From assembly GCF_016909575.1 (NCBI RefSeq), contig NZ_JAFBGA010000017.1, positions 104,001 through 168,000 of the forward strand: a DNA stretch of 64,000 bases, given 5' to 3'. Below are positions 1 through 9,187 of the stretch, one piece after another. This DNA is from Streptomyces sp. HB132. GTDB lineage: Bacteria; Actinomycetota; Actinomycetes; Streptomycetales; Streptomycetaceae. Every line of letters starts with the position of its first letter. Within the stretch, counting starts at the first letter, position 1. The notes under the pieces were generated by a model, which was not told the origin of the DNA, made no database searches, and saw nothing but the letters and a program-made list of their open reading frames with translations. The position numbers and the translations under genes are program-made.

Positions 1-1239
1 CTGACCCGGGAGCACGCGGAGGCGCACCGCGTGGCCGCGGGAACGCATGCGGCGAGGGAGGCACTCGCCGCCGCCGAGCGCGAGCACGCCGGCCGGCTCG
101 ACGACCGGCAGCAGGCGGAGCGGCGCGCCGCTGCCCGCACCTCCCAGCGCGAAGCGCTCGACCGCGAACAGTCGGCGCTGAAGGCCGAGTTGGTGAAGGC
201 CCGGGGTGCCAGTGCCTCCGTGGCCGAGCATGCCGCGCTGCTGGAGCGCCGTGCTGTGCTGCTGGCCGACGCCGCCGACGCGCTCCGCGCCGAGCAGGAC
301 GCGGCCGAGCGCCTCAAGGAGGCCGACGGGAGGCTTGCCGACGCCGCCTTCCGGGCCGGGTTCGACACGCCGCAGGCCGCCGCCGCGAAGCTCCTGGACG
401 ACACCGCGCAGCGGGAGTTGCAGCACCGGATCGACGCCTGGCAGACGGAGGCCGCCACCGTCGCCGACCGGCTCGCCGAGGAGGACGCGCGGTCCGCCGC
501 CGACCGGCCGGCCGCGGAGCCGGACGCGGCACAGGCGGCGTACGACCTGTCCGTCGAGGCGTTGCGCGACGGCGCCGCCGCACACGCCGCCGCGCAGGAG
601 CGCGGCACGGAGCTCGGCCGGCTCTCGCGCCTCGCCGAGGACGAGGTGCGCGCCCTCGGGCCACTTCGCCAGGAGTACGAGAGGGTGGCCCGTCTCGCCG
701 GGCTGACAGCGGGCACCTCCGCGGACAACGAGCGAAAGATGCGGCTGGAGGCGTACGTGCTGGCGGCCCGCCTCGAACAGGTTGCCGCCGCGGCCACGGC
801 CCGCCTCCAGCGGATGTCTTCCGGCCGCTACACCCTGGTCCACTCCGACGAACGCAGCGGTGGACGCAGGGCCGGTCTCGGCCTGCACGTCGTCGACTCC
901 TGGACGGGCCGGGAGCGCGACACGGCTACGCTGTCCGGAGGGGAGACGTTCTTCGCCTCGCTCGCACTGGCGCTGGGCCTGGCCGACGTGGTGACGGACG
1001 AGGCGGGCGGCGTACGTCTGGACACGCTCTTCATCGACGAGGGCTTCGGCAGCCTGGACGACCAGACCCTGGACGAGGTGCTCGACGTCCTGGACTCGCT
1101 GCGCGAGCGCGACCGGAGCGTCGGGATCGTCAGCCACGTGGCCGACCTGCGCCGCCGTATCCCGGCTCAGCTGGAGGTCGTGAAGGAACGGCAGGGATCG
1201 GCGGTCGTCCACCGGGCGGCCGGGACGCTCAGCGGCTGA
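1..1239 (+). CDS. sbcC: SbcC-type exonuclease subunit, C-terminal part (cut by window edge)
   Basis: The frame is open at base 1, so the N-terminal Walker A half lies outside the window. What remains is about 220 residues of Ala/Glu/Arg-rich coiled coil followed by the C-terminal ATPase lobe. That lobe shows the ABC signature LSGGETFFASLALALG and a Walker B LDTLFIDEGFGSLD, the order expected of the SMC/Rad50/SbcC family. SbcC pairs with the SbcD nuclease to process DNA ends and hairpins in the cytoplasm; sbcD would be expected just upstream, outside the window. It ends with TGA at 1237. The family is clear. The choice of SbcC over another SMC-like ATPase rests on the C-terminal lobe only. Confidence 0.88.
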   Translation: MTREHAEAHRVAAGTHAAREALAAAEREHAGRLDDRQQAERRAAARTSQREALDREQSALKAELVKARGASASVAEHAALLERRAVLLADAADALRAEQDAAERLKEADGRLADAAFRAGFDTPQAAAAKLLDDTAQRELQHRIDAWQTEAATVADRLAEEDARSAADRPAAEPDAAQAAYDLSVEALRDGAAAHAAAQERGTELGRLSRLAEDEVRALGPLRQEYERVARLAGLTAGTSADNERKMRLEAYVLAARLEQVAAAATARLQRMSSGRYTLVHSDERSGGRRAGLGLHVVDSWTGRERDTATLSGGETFFASLALALGLADVVTDEAGGVRLDTLFIDEGFGSLDDQTLDEVLDVLDSLRERDRSVGIVSHVADLRRRIPAQLEVVKERQGSAVVHRAAGTLSG

Positions 1240-1483
1240 CCGCGCGACGGGGAGGGGCGAGGAGCGGACGACGCCGGTGGGCACGGAGCCGGGCCGGTCC
1301 TGCCCGTCACCTCCTCCAGGCGAGTCATCGACCTGGCGTGCACCTTCGGGACTGAGCAGTCCTCCCGGACCACATGCTGGTCCTCAACGATCCGCGGCGT
1401 CGTGTCCGTTGCTGTACCGGCGGCCCACGGACGCATGGCCCCGGGCATCCCGGGACGCCGGGAAACGCGAGACCACGGCGGGC
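1240..1483. other. convergent intergenic region, no gene seen
   Basis: This is the space between two gene ends that face each other. Short open frames exist on both strands but have no protein-like composition or ribosome site. I found no strong long-stem terminator hairpin by eye. Confidence 0.5.
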
Positions 1484-2353
1484 TCAGGACCTCAGGAGCG
1501 CGCTGAACAGGCTTTCGCCGTCGTCGCCGGCGGGCAGGCCGCTGACCTGACCGTCACCGACCTCCACCACCCGCCACGCCCCGTCCTCACGCAGTGCCAT
1601 GTCGGTGCTCACCCACCGGCAGCCGAGCGTGCGCACCGCCTCGCGGACGGCGTCGAGGCAGGGAGCCGGCAGTCGGCCGGGCGTGTCCGGATGAGCTGTC
1701 ACCCGCACGGCCTCGCCGTCGACCCACCACACCCGGGCCTCACCGCCGGGCACGAACGGCTCGAAAGCGCGCAGCACCACTCCGCCGGCCAGGAAGTCTC
1801 CCTGCAGCTCGACGAGTCGGCCCACGACGGTGGCGAGCCGGACCCCGTCCCCCAGGTCCGGCACGAAGCACGCCTCATGCCATTCGTGCTTGCGGGACTT
1901 CACGTAGTCCTTGACGATTCCGGGACCGGAACCGAGCGTTCCTGCGAGGTCCGCCCAGACCGAGGGATCCGGCAGCACCTCTCCCGCGGACAGGGCACGC
2001 CATACGCTGCGCGGGGTGAGTCCGGCGAACGCCTCGTACCAACCCGGGAGTTCATGAGCGGCGCGGTAGGCGGACGCGTCGGTGAGCAGCGAACAGCCGC
2101 GTGCGGCGAGAGCGCGCTCCAGTTCCGCGTAGCGGGCGGAGGGAACCATCCAGCCCCGGTACCAGTAGGGCCCCGAGTCCCGGCGCACCCGGCCGACGGC
2201 GGCCTCCGGGTCCCCGGCGAGCAACGCGTCATGGTCGACCAGGGCGACCTGGGCCCCGGCCCGCCTGGCCGCAGCGGCCTCGTGCGCGAATCCGGCGTCG
2301 GGGTACCGCGTGCGCAGGGGATCGCAGCAGAACAGCAAGCCTCGCACGGACAT
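1484..2353 (-). CDS. ATP-grasp domain protein (R2K-like)
   Basis: A 289-residue protein starting MSVRGLLFCCDPL. The frame is open further upstream, but that extension is low-complexity Arg/Pro/Gly and would run into the preceding gene, so the internal ATG at 2353 is preferred. The middle carries a conserved lysine block, IVKDYVKSRKHEWHEACFVP. The end carries WVSTDMALREDGAWRVVEVG, a typical C-terminal metal/ATP-binding half of an ATP-grasp fold. This pattern fits the R2K clade of ATP-grasp ligases, whose substrates are mostly unknown and are inferred to be peptide or amino-acid ligations. It lies 101 bases downstream of the DUF885 gene on the same strand, so the two may be co-transcribed. The function beyond ATP-dependent ligation is not predictable here. 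Confidence 0.75.
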   Translation of the reverse strand: MSVRGLLFCCDPLRTRYPDAGFAHEAAAARRAGAQVALVDHDALLAGDPEAAVGRVRRDSGPYWYRGWMVPSARYAELERALAARGCSLLTDASAYRAAHELPGWYEAFAGLTPRSVWRALSAGEVLPDPSVWADLAGTLGSGPGIVKDYVKSRKHEWHEACFVPDLGDGVRLATVVGRLVELQGDFLAGGVVLRAFEPFVPGGEARVWWVDGEAVRVTAHPDTPGRLPAPCLDAVREAVRTLGCRWVSTDMALREDGAWRVVEVGDGQVSGLPAGDDGESLFSALLRS

Positions 2354-2454
2354 ACGGAAGCCGTCCTTCGGATCGTCGGCAGGGGACAGGGGGACAGGGG
2401 GCAGCGGGGGCATGCCCGGGCCGGAGCGCTGCGGCGCGCACCGGCCCGCCCGGG

Positions 2455-4140
2455 TCAGAGCCTGGACAGCTCGTCGACCAGGTCGTCCAGGCCCAGTGAC
2501 CCCTGGGAAAGGGCGGCCATGTGCCAGGCCTTGAGGTCGAACGCGTCGCCGTGGGCCTTCCGCGCGTTCTCCCTGCCCAGCAGCCAGGCACGCTCGCCCA
2601 GCTTGTAGCCGATGGCCTGCCCCGGCATCGACAGGTAGCGGGTCAGCTCGCTCTCCACGAAGTCGGCGGGGCGGCCACTGTGACGGCCGAAGAACTCCTC
2701 GGCCAGTGCCGGTGTCCACCGGTCACCCGGATGGAACGGAGAGTCCGCGGGGATCTCCAGTCCCAGATGCATGCCGATGTCGACGATGACCCGGCAGGCT
2801 CGCATCATCTGCGCGTCCAGATAGCCGAGACGGCGCTCCGCGTCCGGCAGGAAGCCCAGTTCGTCCATGAGACGTTCCGCGTACAGTGCCCAGCCCTCGG
2901 CGTTGGCGCTCACCTGACCGAGCGACGCCTGGTAGCGCGAGAGGCTGTCGGAGACGTGCTTCCACTGAGCGATCTGCAGGTGATGGCCGGGTACGCCCTC
3001 GTGGTACCAGGTCGACACCAGGTCGTAGACGGGGAAGCGGGTCTCTCCCATGGTGGGGAGCCAGGTACGGCCGGGTCGCGAGAAGTCCTCCGACGGCCCG
3101 GTGTAGTAAGGCGCTGCCGCGCCCCCCGCCGGAGCGATCCGGGACTCCACCTTCCGCACCCGCTCGGCGAGTTCGAAATGTGTGCCGTCGAGCGCCTCGA
3201 TGGCCTCGTCCATCAGGCTCTGGAGCCAGACGCGGACCTCGTCCACGCCCTCGATGTGCTCGCCGTGCACATCGAGGTGGGCGAGTGCCTCCCAAGGGCC
3301 TGCGCCCGGGAGGACCTTGTCCGCCTCGGTCTGCATCTCGGCCAGCAGCCGGCGGTACTCGGACCAGCCGTACGCGTACGCCTCGTCGAGATCCAGATCC
3401 GTGCCGTTGAACCGGCGTGACCAGCGCGCGTAACGCTCCCGCCCGACGGTGTCGGGCGCGCCCTCGATCGCCGGGGCGTACACGTCCCGCATCCAGTCCC
3501 GCAACGAGACCAGGGACCCGGCGGCCAGACCTGCCGCCTCGTCCAGTTCCCCGCGCAGTGATCCGGGCCCCTCGGCCACGAACTCCTGGAAGAAGCCCGG
3601 ACCTTCCTCCCCCGCCCAGGTCCCCAGCTGGCCGATGAACGTCGCAGCCGGGCGCGGTCCGCCGTAGAGCTTGCGCTCCAGACCGAGCGCGAGCGAGGCA
3701 CGATAGCCCTCGAGCGCCGCCGGAACCGCACGAAGGCGGTCCACGATCGCGGCCCAGTCCTCGTCCGTCGCCGTCGGTGTCGCGGAGAACACGTCACGGA
3801 GACTGTGCGCCGGGGAGCGGATGTTGGAGACGGCCCGCAGTCCCTCCTCGGCCTCGTGGACGGCGAGTTCGGCCGTCAGGCGTTCGCGCAGCAGTCGCGT
3901 GCACCGCCGCTCCTCGTCGGAGTCCGCGCCCGGCACCCCCTCGGCGGCGTCGAGCTCCACGAGGGTGCTCCGGATGAGCGCGGCCATGGCGGCCTGACCC
4001 GCCGGCGAGAAATCGGGCAGCCTGCGGGAGCTTTCCGCTACACCGAGATAGGTACCGGTGATCGGGTCGAGTTCGATGTACGCGTCGACGTAGGCGTCGG
4101 CGACCTGGCGCGGCAGTGCGCTGCTCGATGTGTCTGGCAT
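2455..4140 (-). CDS. DUF885 family metallopeptidase-like protein
   Basis: A 561-residue protein of the DUF885 family, whose usual length is about 550-600. It has the zinc-protease-like motif YHEGVPGHHLQ (HE..GHH), preceded by RTWLPTMGETRFPVYDL, which also recurs in this family. No signal peptide is seen, so it is probably cytoplasmic. The start MPDTSSSALPRQ at 4140 is chosen over an ATG 12 codons upstream because GAGGA sits six bases before it. Members are described as putative oligopeptidases, but enzymatic evidence is sparse. Its same-strand downstream neighbour is the ATP-grasp protein, which suggests, without proving it, a peptide-related pathway. Confidence 0.88.
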   Translation of the reverse strand: MPDTSSSALPRQVADAYVDAYIELDPITGTYLGVAESSRRLPDFSPAGQAAMAALIRSTLVELDAAEGVPGADSDEERRCTRLLRERLTAELAVHEAEEGLRAVSNIRSPAHSLRDVFSATPTATDEDWAAIVDRLRAVPAALEGYRASLALGLERKLYGGPRPAATFIGQLGTWAGEEGPGFFQEFVAEGPGSLRGELDEAAGLAAGSLVSLRDWMRDVYAPAIEGAPDTVGRERYARWSRRFNGTDLDLDEAYAYGWSEYRRLLAEMQTEADKVLPGAGPWEALAHLDVHGEHIEGVDEVRVWLQSLMDEAIEALDGTHFELAERVRKVESRIAPAGGAAAPYYTGPSEDFSRPGRTWLPTMGETRFPVYDLVSTWYHEGVPGHHLQIAQWKHVSDSLSRYQASLGQVSANAEGWALYAERLMDELGFLPDAERRLGYLDAQMMRACRVIVDIGMHLGLEIPADSPFHPGDRWTPALAEEFFGRHSGRPADFVESELTRYLSMPGQAIGYKLGERAWLLGRENARKAHGDAFDLKAWHMAALSQGSLGLDDLVDELSRL

Positions 4141-4208
4141 GCCGACATCCTCGTACGACGAGGGCCTTCGCGTCACGGGGAACCGGACTTCGGCCGGATG
4201 GAGATCCT

Positions 4209-4739
4209 TCAGGGTGCGGGGGGCCCCGGGCGCGTCTCCGGGGCCTCGGCCGGGTTACGCCTGCCGGGCGTGGGCGGCATCAGCGGGCCGCACTCCCACT
4301 GTTGGAAGATCAGCCGGGTCTCCACGCGTGCCACCTCGCGGCGCGAGGTGAATTCGTCCAGCACGAGGCGCTGCAGATCAGTCGGGTCGGCGACGGCCAC
4401 ATGCACCAGATAGTCGTCGGGCCCGGTGAGGTGGAAGAGGGCCCGGGACTCGGCCAGTGCCCGGATCCGTTCGACGAACGGGCCGATGAGCTCCCTGCGG
4501 TGCGGCCGGACCTGGACCAGGAGGAGGGCCTCCAGTCCGCGGCCGAGTCTCGCGGGGTCGAGCTGCAGCCGATGCCCGAGGATCACACCGGACCGGCGCA
4601 GCCGCGCCACCCGGTCCAGGCATGTGGACGGGGCCACTCCGACTTCTGCGGCGAGCTCCCGGTACGTGGTCCGAGCATCGTTCTGCAGGAGACGCAGAAT
4701 ATGGAGATCAACCGGATCTAGAGCGACGGATTCGGGCAT
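4209..4739 (-). CDS. Lrp/AsnC family transcriptional regulator
   Basis: A 176-residue regulator starting MPESVALDPVDLHILRLLQ. An N-terminal winged helix-turn-helix (residues about 8-60, with the recognition part TYRELAAEVGVAPSTCLDRV) is followed by an AsnC/RAM ligand-binding domain (about 70-150). A Pro-rich tail of about 25 residues ends the protein. It is divergent from the trans-sulfuration enzyme gene with 59 bases between the start codons, the classical arrangement of an Lrp regulator and its amino-acid-catabolic target. It is therefore likely to control that gene and itself in response to methionine or a related amino acid. That target assignment is inferred from position. Confidence 0.92.
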   Translation of the reverse strand: MPESVALDPVDLHILRLLQNDARTTYRELAAEVGVAPSTCLDRVARLRRSGVILGHRLQLDPARLGRGLEALLLVQVRPHRRELIGPFVERIRALAESRALFHLTGPDDYLVHVAVADPTDLQRLVLDEFTSRREVARVETRLIFQQWECGPLMPPTPGRRNPAEAPETRPGPPAP

Positions 4740-4798
4740 CGGGCGAACGTAGCACGGCCTGCGCCCGTCATCGTCCGGTGCCTGTTCAGTCTGGTGGC

Positions 4799-6100
4799 AT
4801 GGACACCGAAGCCTCCTCGCTGACGACCCAGCCACCCCTCCGGTCCAGGGCGCTCGCCACCGAAGCCGTGCACGCCGGACGCGACGATCTCGCCTCCCTC
4901 GGCCTGCACGCCGCACCGATCGATCTGTCCACCACCTATCCCTCGTACGACTCCTTGGGCGAGGCCGCGCGTATCGACGCCTTCGCCGCCACGGGAGCCA
5001 GGCCCGACGGGCCGCCCGTGTACGCGCGGCTGGACAACCCGACGACAGCACGCTTCGAGACCGCGCTGGCCCGGCTGGAAGGCGCGGGGAGCTCGGTCGC
5101 CTTCGCCAGCGGCATGGCGGCGCTCACCGCCGTCCTGCTGGCCCGCGCGAGCATCGGGCTGCGCCATGTGGTCGCGGTGCGGCCGCTCTACGGCTGCAGC
5201 GACCATCTCCTGGGCGCCGGGCTGCTGGGCACAGAGGTGACCTGGACTGATCCGGCCGGCATCGCCGAGGCGATCCGGCCGGACACCGGTCTGGTGATGG
5301 TCGAGACGCCCGCGAACCCGACGCTCACCGAGATCGACATCCGGGCCGTGGCACACTCCTGCGGCTCCGTGCCGCTCCTGGTGGACAACACGTTCGCCAC
5401 GCCCGTGCTGCAGCGGCCCCTGGAGCTCGGCGCCCGGATCGTGCTGCACAGCGCCACCAAATACCTCGGTGGCCACGGCGACGTGATGGGCGGCGTCGTC
5501 GCCTGTGACGAGGAGTTCGCCGGCACCCTGCGGCAGGTGCGGTTCGCCACCGGGGGTGTGCTGCATCCCCTGGCCGGCTATCTGCTGCTCCGCGGCCTCT
5601 CCACGCTGCCCGTACGGGTGCGGGCGGCGTCGGCCGCGGCTGCGGAACTGGCCCGCAGACTCTCGGCCGACCCCCGCGTCGCACGGGTGCACTACCCGGA
5701 GGTGGGCGGCGCGATGGTGTCCTTCGAGGTGTTCGGGGACCCCCACAGGATCATCGCGGGAGTCCGGCTGATCACGCCCGCCGTGAGCCTCGGCAGCGTG
5801 GACACGCTCATCCAGCATCCGGCCTCCATCAGCCACCGCATCGTGGGTGAGGGAGACCGGAGAGCCGCCGGTGTCGGCGACCGGCTGCTGCGCATGTCGG
5901 TCGGTCTGGAGGACGTCGAGGACATCTGGGCGGACCTGTGTCAGGCGCTCAGCGCTGATCCGCCGGCTCGGTCCGGGGAAGCGGCCGCGGCGTCGAGGGT
6001 ACTTCCGAGCGGGTCACCGGCTCCGTCGTCGGTCCCGGCGCCTGCTCCGTCGACGGCCGGTCGAACCGTTGAGCAGGAGCCGCGGCCAGCCGTGCGGTGA
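4799..6100 (+). CDS. trans-sulfuration family PLP enzyme (methionine gamma-lyase / cystathionine gamma-synthase-like)
   Basis: A 433-residue PLP-dependent enzyme of the Cys/Met metabolism family. It has the phosphate-binding/active-site tyrosine region PVYARLDNPTTARFE, the cofactor aspartate in LLVDNTFATPVLQ, and the Schiff-base lysine in HSATKYLGGHGDVMGGV. The C-terminal LITPAVSLGSVDTLIQHPA matches the family closely. Family members catalyse gamma- or beta-elimination or replacement at sulfur amino acids; the divergent Lrp gene favours a degradative gamma-lyase role. The last 50 or so residues, after DIWADLCQALS, are Ser/Pro/Ala-rich and fall outside the conserved fold. This tail is encoded antisense to the end of the next gene, a 152-base convergent overlap. 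Confidence 0.88.
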   Translation: MDTEASSLTTQPPLRSRALATEAVHAGRDDLASLGLHAAPIDLSTTYPSYDSLGEAARIDAFAATGARPDGPPVYARLDNPTTARFETALARLEGAGSSVAFASGMAALTAVLLARASIGLRHVVAVRPLYGCSDHLLGAGLLGTEVTWTDPAGIAEAIRPDTGLVMVETPANPTLTEIDIRAVAHSCGSVPLLVDNTFATPVLQRPLELGARIVLHSATKYLGGHGDVMGGVVACDEEFAGTLRQVRFATGGVLHPLAGYLLLRGLSTLPVRVRAASAAAAELARRLSADPRVARVHYPEVGGAMVSFEVFGDPHRIIAGVRLITPAVSLGSVDTLIQHPASISHRIVGEGDRRAAGVGDRLLRMSVGLEDVEDIWADLCQALSADPPARSGEAAAASRVLPSGSPAPSSVPAPAPSTAGRTVEQEPRPAVR

Positions 6101-7421
6101 TGACCAGGGTGCCTTCCTCGATCTGGTAGTCGAGAGGCAGCGCGAGTGCCCGCATGGCGGCGACCATGCCCGTGTTGTGGGCCTGCGTCACCGCGTACAC
6201 GCTCTCGCAGCCGGCCTCGACGGCCAGACCCACCAGACGGCCGAGGAGTTCGGCGCCGATTCCGCGGCGCTGCCAGTCGTCCTCGACGAGGAGGGCGACC
6301 TCGGTCTCGTCCCCGTCCCAGAGCAGGTGGCCGAGTGCCACCAGTCGGCCGGAGGCCGTCTGCACGGCGAGCGTACGGCCGAAGCGGGGACTCAGCAGGT
6401 GGTCCAGATAGCGGTCGGCGTCACGGACCGGACCGTGGTAGCGCAGGCCGAGGGTGCGTTCGGAGCAGCGGCCGTGCATGGCGAGGGCGGCGTCGAGGTC
6501 ACCGCCGTCGGCACGGCGCACGGTGATCTCGTTGCCCTCGGGCAGGGTGAGGACGTCCTCACTGCTCGGCACGCGCGGGCCGAGCCGTGCGTCGAGCTCG
6601 ACCAGGGCACGGGCCCGGGCGAACTCCGTCGGGGTGAAGGGGAGATAAGGGCGTTCGACGGTGATGACACCGCCCGAGGGGTCGCGCAGCCGCATCACGG
6701 TGTCCTCCAGGACTCCTTCCACCGGGGCGCTCTCCCCGGTGGGCCGGCCGGTGATCGACCGGGCGGGCAGCGAGTGGATGGTGCACCGGCCCAGGAGCTG
6801 ACGCAGGGCCAGAGGCAGCTCGGCCGCGTCCAGTGCCGTGCGGGTGGCGAGGCCGAGTACCCGGGTGGGGGTGTCCACCAGGTCGTGGGCGTCCGCGCGC
6901 TCGATCCAGGTGGCGGATCCGCCGGCGGCGGCGATCTCCCGGGTGAGCTGCTGGGCGGGAAGTGCCGCGGGCGCGCGCAGGAGGAACTCGTCGACGGTGC
7001 CGTCGGCCAGCGGGTGGGTCTGCAGGGTGAGGATGTCGATCCGGTGACGGGCAAGGGCGATGCAGAGGGCGGCGAGGGTGCCGGGGGCATCCTTCACGGT
7101 CGTCCGCATGCGCCACAGCACCGTTTCGACGGCCTCCTCCGGGTCGGCCCCGGCACCGACGGAGACGATCTCCGGCGCGGCGCCGGTATCCGGGGGCGGG
7201 GCGTGACTGTGCCGCCGTGCCCACCAGGTGTGGAACGCGGCCGTGGCGACCAGGGCCACGGCCGAGGCGATGAGCAGATGGGGGCCGTCGGGCTGGTGCC
7301 CGATCAGATTGGCGATCGCGTCGGCCACGGCGACCGCCGTGAAGAGCGCGGCCAGCTCGATCAGGTCCCGCCGCCAGTGGTGCGGACGGCGGGCACTCTT
7401 CGCGGATGTCACATCAGTCAT
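5949..7421 (-). CDS. membrane-anchored ACT domain-GNAT acetyltransferase fusion
   Basis: A 490-residue multidomain protein. Residues about 20-65 contain two hydrophobic segments separated by a short GHQPDG loop, so it is probably membrane anchored. Residues about 95-165 resemble an ACT domain (VLWRMRTTVKDAPGTLAAL). Residues about 315-450 form a GNAT N-acetyltransferase fold with the acetyl-CoA loop VEDDWQRRGIGAELL. The last 45 residues are Pro/Thr-rich and overlap the opposite-strand PLP enzyme gene. ACT domains bind amino acids, so an amino-acid-regulated protein or small-molecule acetylase is plausible; similar ACT/ACT-like-Pat fusions acetylate lysines in actinobacteria. The substrate is unknown. 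The start ATG at 7421 is the first plausible one. Confidence 0.85.
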   Translation of the reverse strand: MTDVTSAKSARRPHHWRRDLIELAALFTAVAVADAIANLIGHQPDGPHLLIASAVALVATAAFHTWWARRHSHAPPPDTGAAPEIVSVGAGADPEEAVETVLWRMRTTVKDAPGTLAALCIALARHRIDILTLQTHPLADGTVDEFLLRAPAALPAQQLTREIAAAGGSATWIERADAHDLVDTPTRVLGLATRTALDAAELPLALRQLLGRCTIHSLPARSITGRPTGESAPVEGVLEDTVMRLRDPSGGVITVERPYLPFTPTEFARARALVELDARLGPRVPSSEDVLTLPEGNEITVRRADGGDLDAALAMHGRCSERTLGLRYHGPVRDADRYLDHLLSPRFGRTLAVQTASGRLVALGHLLWDGDETEVALLVEDDWQRRGIGAELLGRLVGLAVEAGCESVYAVTQAHNTGMVAAMRALALPLDYQIEEGTLVITARLAAAPAQRFDRPSTEQAPGPTTEPVTRSEVPSTPRPLPRTEPADQR

Positions 7422-7517
7422 GTCTTCACTGTGACCGAACGGTGTTGCCTGATCACGAACGCATTGTGACTGATGGGTTACGTGTGGATCCGGTCGCCTT
7501 CCATACGTTTTCGTGTG

Positions 7518-9098
7518 TCACTGCCCGGTGCGTCCCGGCTGCAGCACCTTGCTGAACAGGACCGTGCCGCCCTGCGCCCGCAGGCGCACGGTCAGCTCCC
7601 CGCTCCCGCCGTCGATGTCGACCTCCCCGAAGAACTGCGGAGACTCCATGGGGGACACGTTCGCCCGGTCGGGAGCCCTGACGAAGACCCGCTCCGGCCC
7701 GAACGTGCCGTCCAGCGCGTTGGCGGGGAAGCCGCCCGCGGCCAGAGGGCCCGAGACGAACTCCCAGAAGGGGGCGAAGTCCTTGAAGGCCGCGCGCTCG
7801 GGGGCGTAGTGCTGGGCGGAGGTGTAGTGCACGTCCGCCGTCAGCCAGACGGTGCCGGTGATACGCCGGTGCTTGATGTGCCGCAGCAGTTCGGCGATCT
7901 GCAGCTCCCGACCCAGCGGTGCGCCCGGATCGCCCTGTGCGACCGCCTCGAAGTCCGTGGCCCCGTCCGGGACCACCAGCCCCAGGGGCATGTCGGCGGC
8001 GATGACCTTCCACACCGCACGCGACTGCGAGAGCTCCCGCTTGAGCCAGCCCAACTGCTCGGCGCCGAGGATGCCGATGGCGTCGTCGGGCTGCCGACCG
8101 GGGGAGTTGGCGTTGCGGAAGGACCTCATGTCCAGCACGAACACATCGAGCAGGGGACCGTGCCGCACCACGCGGTGCATGCGCCTCCGGTTCGGTGACC
8201 CCTGCAGAGTGGGCACCGGGAAGTACTCGCGGAAGGCCCGCATCGACCGCGCCGCGAGCAGGTCCACGTTCTTCTCGGTGTAGCGGGCGTCGTCGAGGAT
8301 CTGCCCCGGATACCAGTTGTTGCGTACCTCGTGGTCGTCCCACTGGACGACGGAGGGAACCTGCGCGTTGAACGCCCGCAGATTGTCGTCGAGCAGGTTG
8401 TACCGGAAGTTCCCGCGGTACTCGTCCAGGGTCTCGGCGACCTTGGACTTCTCGGGCGTCGTGATGTTGCGCCAGATCCGCCCGTCGGGCAGCGTCACGC
8501 TGGGCTCGAGCACCCCGTCGGCGTAGATGTTGTCGCCGCTGCACAGGAAGAAGTCCGGGTCCAGACGGCGCATCTCGTCGTACACCCGGTAGCCGCCGAT
8601 ATCGGGGTTGATGCCCCAGCCCTGCCCCGCGATGTCCCCGGACCAGAGGAACCGCACCCCGTCACGGCGGCCTGCCGGAGCGGTGCGGAAGGTTCCGTAC
8701 ACGGGCCTGCCCGTACGCCGTGGATCGTGCGGGTCCGCCAGCGTGACGCGGTAGTGAATCTGTTCCCCGGCCGGCAGCCCGTGCAGCGGGGTCGTGCCGG
8801 TGAAGTCCGTACGGGCGCCGATCAGCGGGCCGTGCCACGTGCGGGAGCGGCGGAACGACTCCGTCGCGGACGTCTCCACCACCATCCGGGCGGGGCGGTC
8901 CGAACGCACCCACACCAGGGCCGACGACGCCGTCACATCGCCGACCTGCACGCCCCAGGAAGCGCTCGGCCGGCCCGACATCGCGAAGGCGGGCGCGCTG
9001 CTGACCGCCCCGGGCACCGCGATCGCGGCCGAGGCCAGGAGCGAGCCTCGCAGCAGGGTGCGGCGGCCCGGGGCAGGGACGAGCGGGCGGTTCGACAT
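7518..9098 (-). CDS. phoD: PhoD-family alkaline phosphatase, Tat-exported
   Basis: A 526-residue phosphodiesterase/alkaline phosphatase. It starts MSNRPLVPAPGRRTLLRG with a twin-arginine signal, a hydrophobic stretch and a likely AFA cleavage site near residue 37. An N-terminal PhoD_N beta domain follows (about 45-140), then the metallophosphatase domain with metal-binding SGDNIYADG and VVQWDDHEVRNNW. It is secreted and releases phosphate from phosphodiesters and monoesters using Ca/Fe. The start at 9098 is fixed by GGAGG seven bases upstream. An upstream frame extension lacks a signal peptide and is rejected. The PHO box at 9188-9209 predicts induction by PhoP under phosphate limitation. Confidence 0.93.
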   Translation of the reverse strand: MSNRPLVPAPGRRTLLRGSLLASAAIAVPGAVSSAPAFAMSGRPSASWGVQVGDVTASSALVWVRSDRPARMVVETSATESFRRSRTWHGPLIGARTDFTGTTPLHGLPAGEQIHYRVTLADPHDPRRTGRPVYGTFRTAPAGRRDGVRFLWSGDIAGQGWGINPDIGGYRVYDEMRRLDPDFFLCSGDNIYADGVLEPSVTLPDGRIWRNITTPEKSKVAETLDEYRGNFRYNLLDDNLRAFNAQVPSVVQWDDHEVRNNWYPGQILDDARYTEKNVDLLAARSMRAFREYFPVPTLQGSPNRRRMHRVVRHGPLLDVFVLDMRSFRNANSPGRQPDDAIGILGAEQLGWLKRELSQSRAVWKVIAADMPLGLVVPDGATDFEAVAQGDPGAPLGRELQIAELLRHIKHRRITGTVWLTADVHYTSAQHYAPERAAFKDFAPFWEFVSGPLAAGGFPANALDGTFGPERVFVRAPDRANVSPMESPQFFGEVDIDGGSGELTVRLRAQGGTVLFSKVLQPGRTGQ

Positions 9099-9187
9099 CG
9101 ATGCGCCTCCAGGGGCGAGAGGGCTGCCGGGACAGCGGGGTGGTACGGAGCTGGGTGCGGACCCATACCTAGTCCCCGGCGGAGGCG

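Noticed and set aside
1277..2608. 443-codon plus-strand frame opposite the ATP-grasp gene
   Set aside because: The composition is typical of an antisense shadow. The minus strand carries conserved ATP-grasp motifs.
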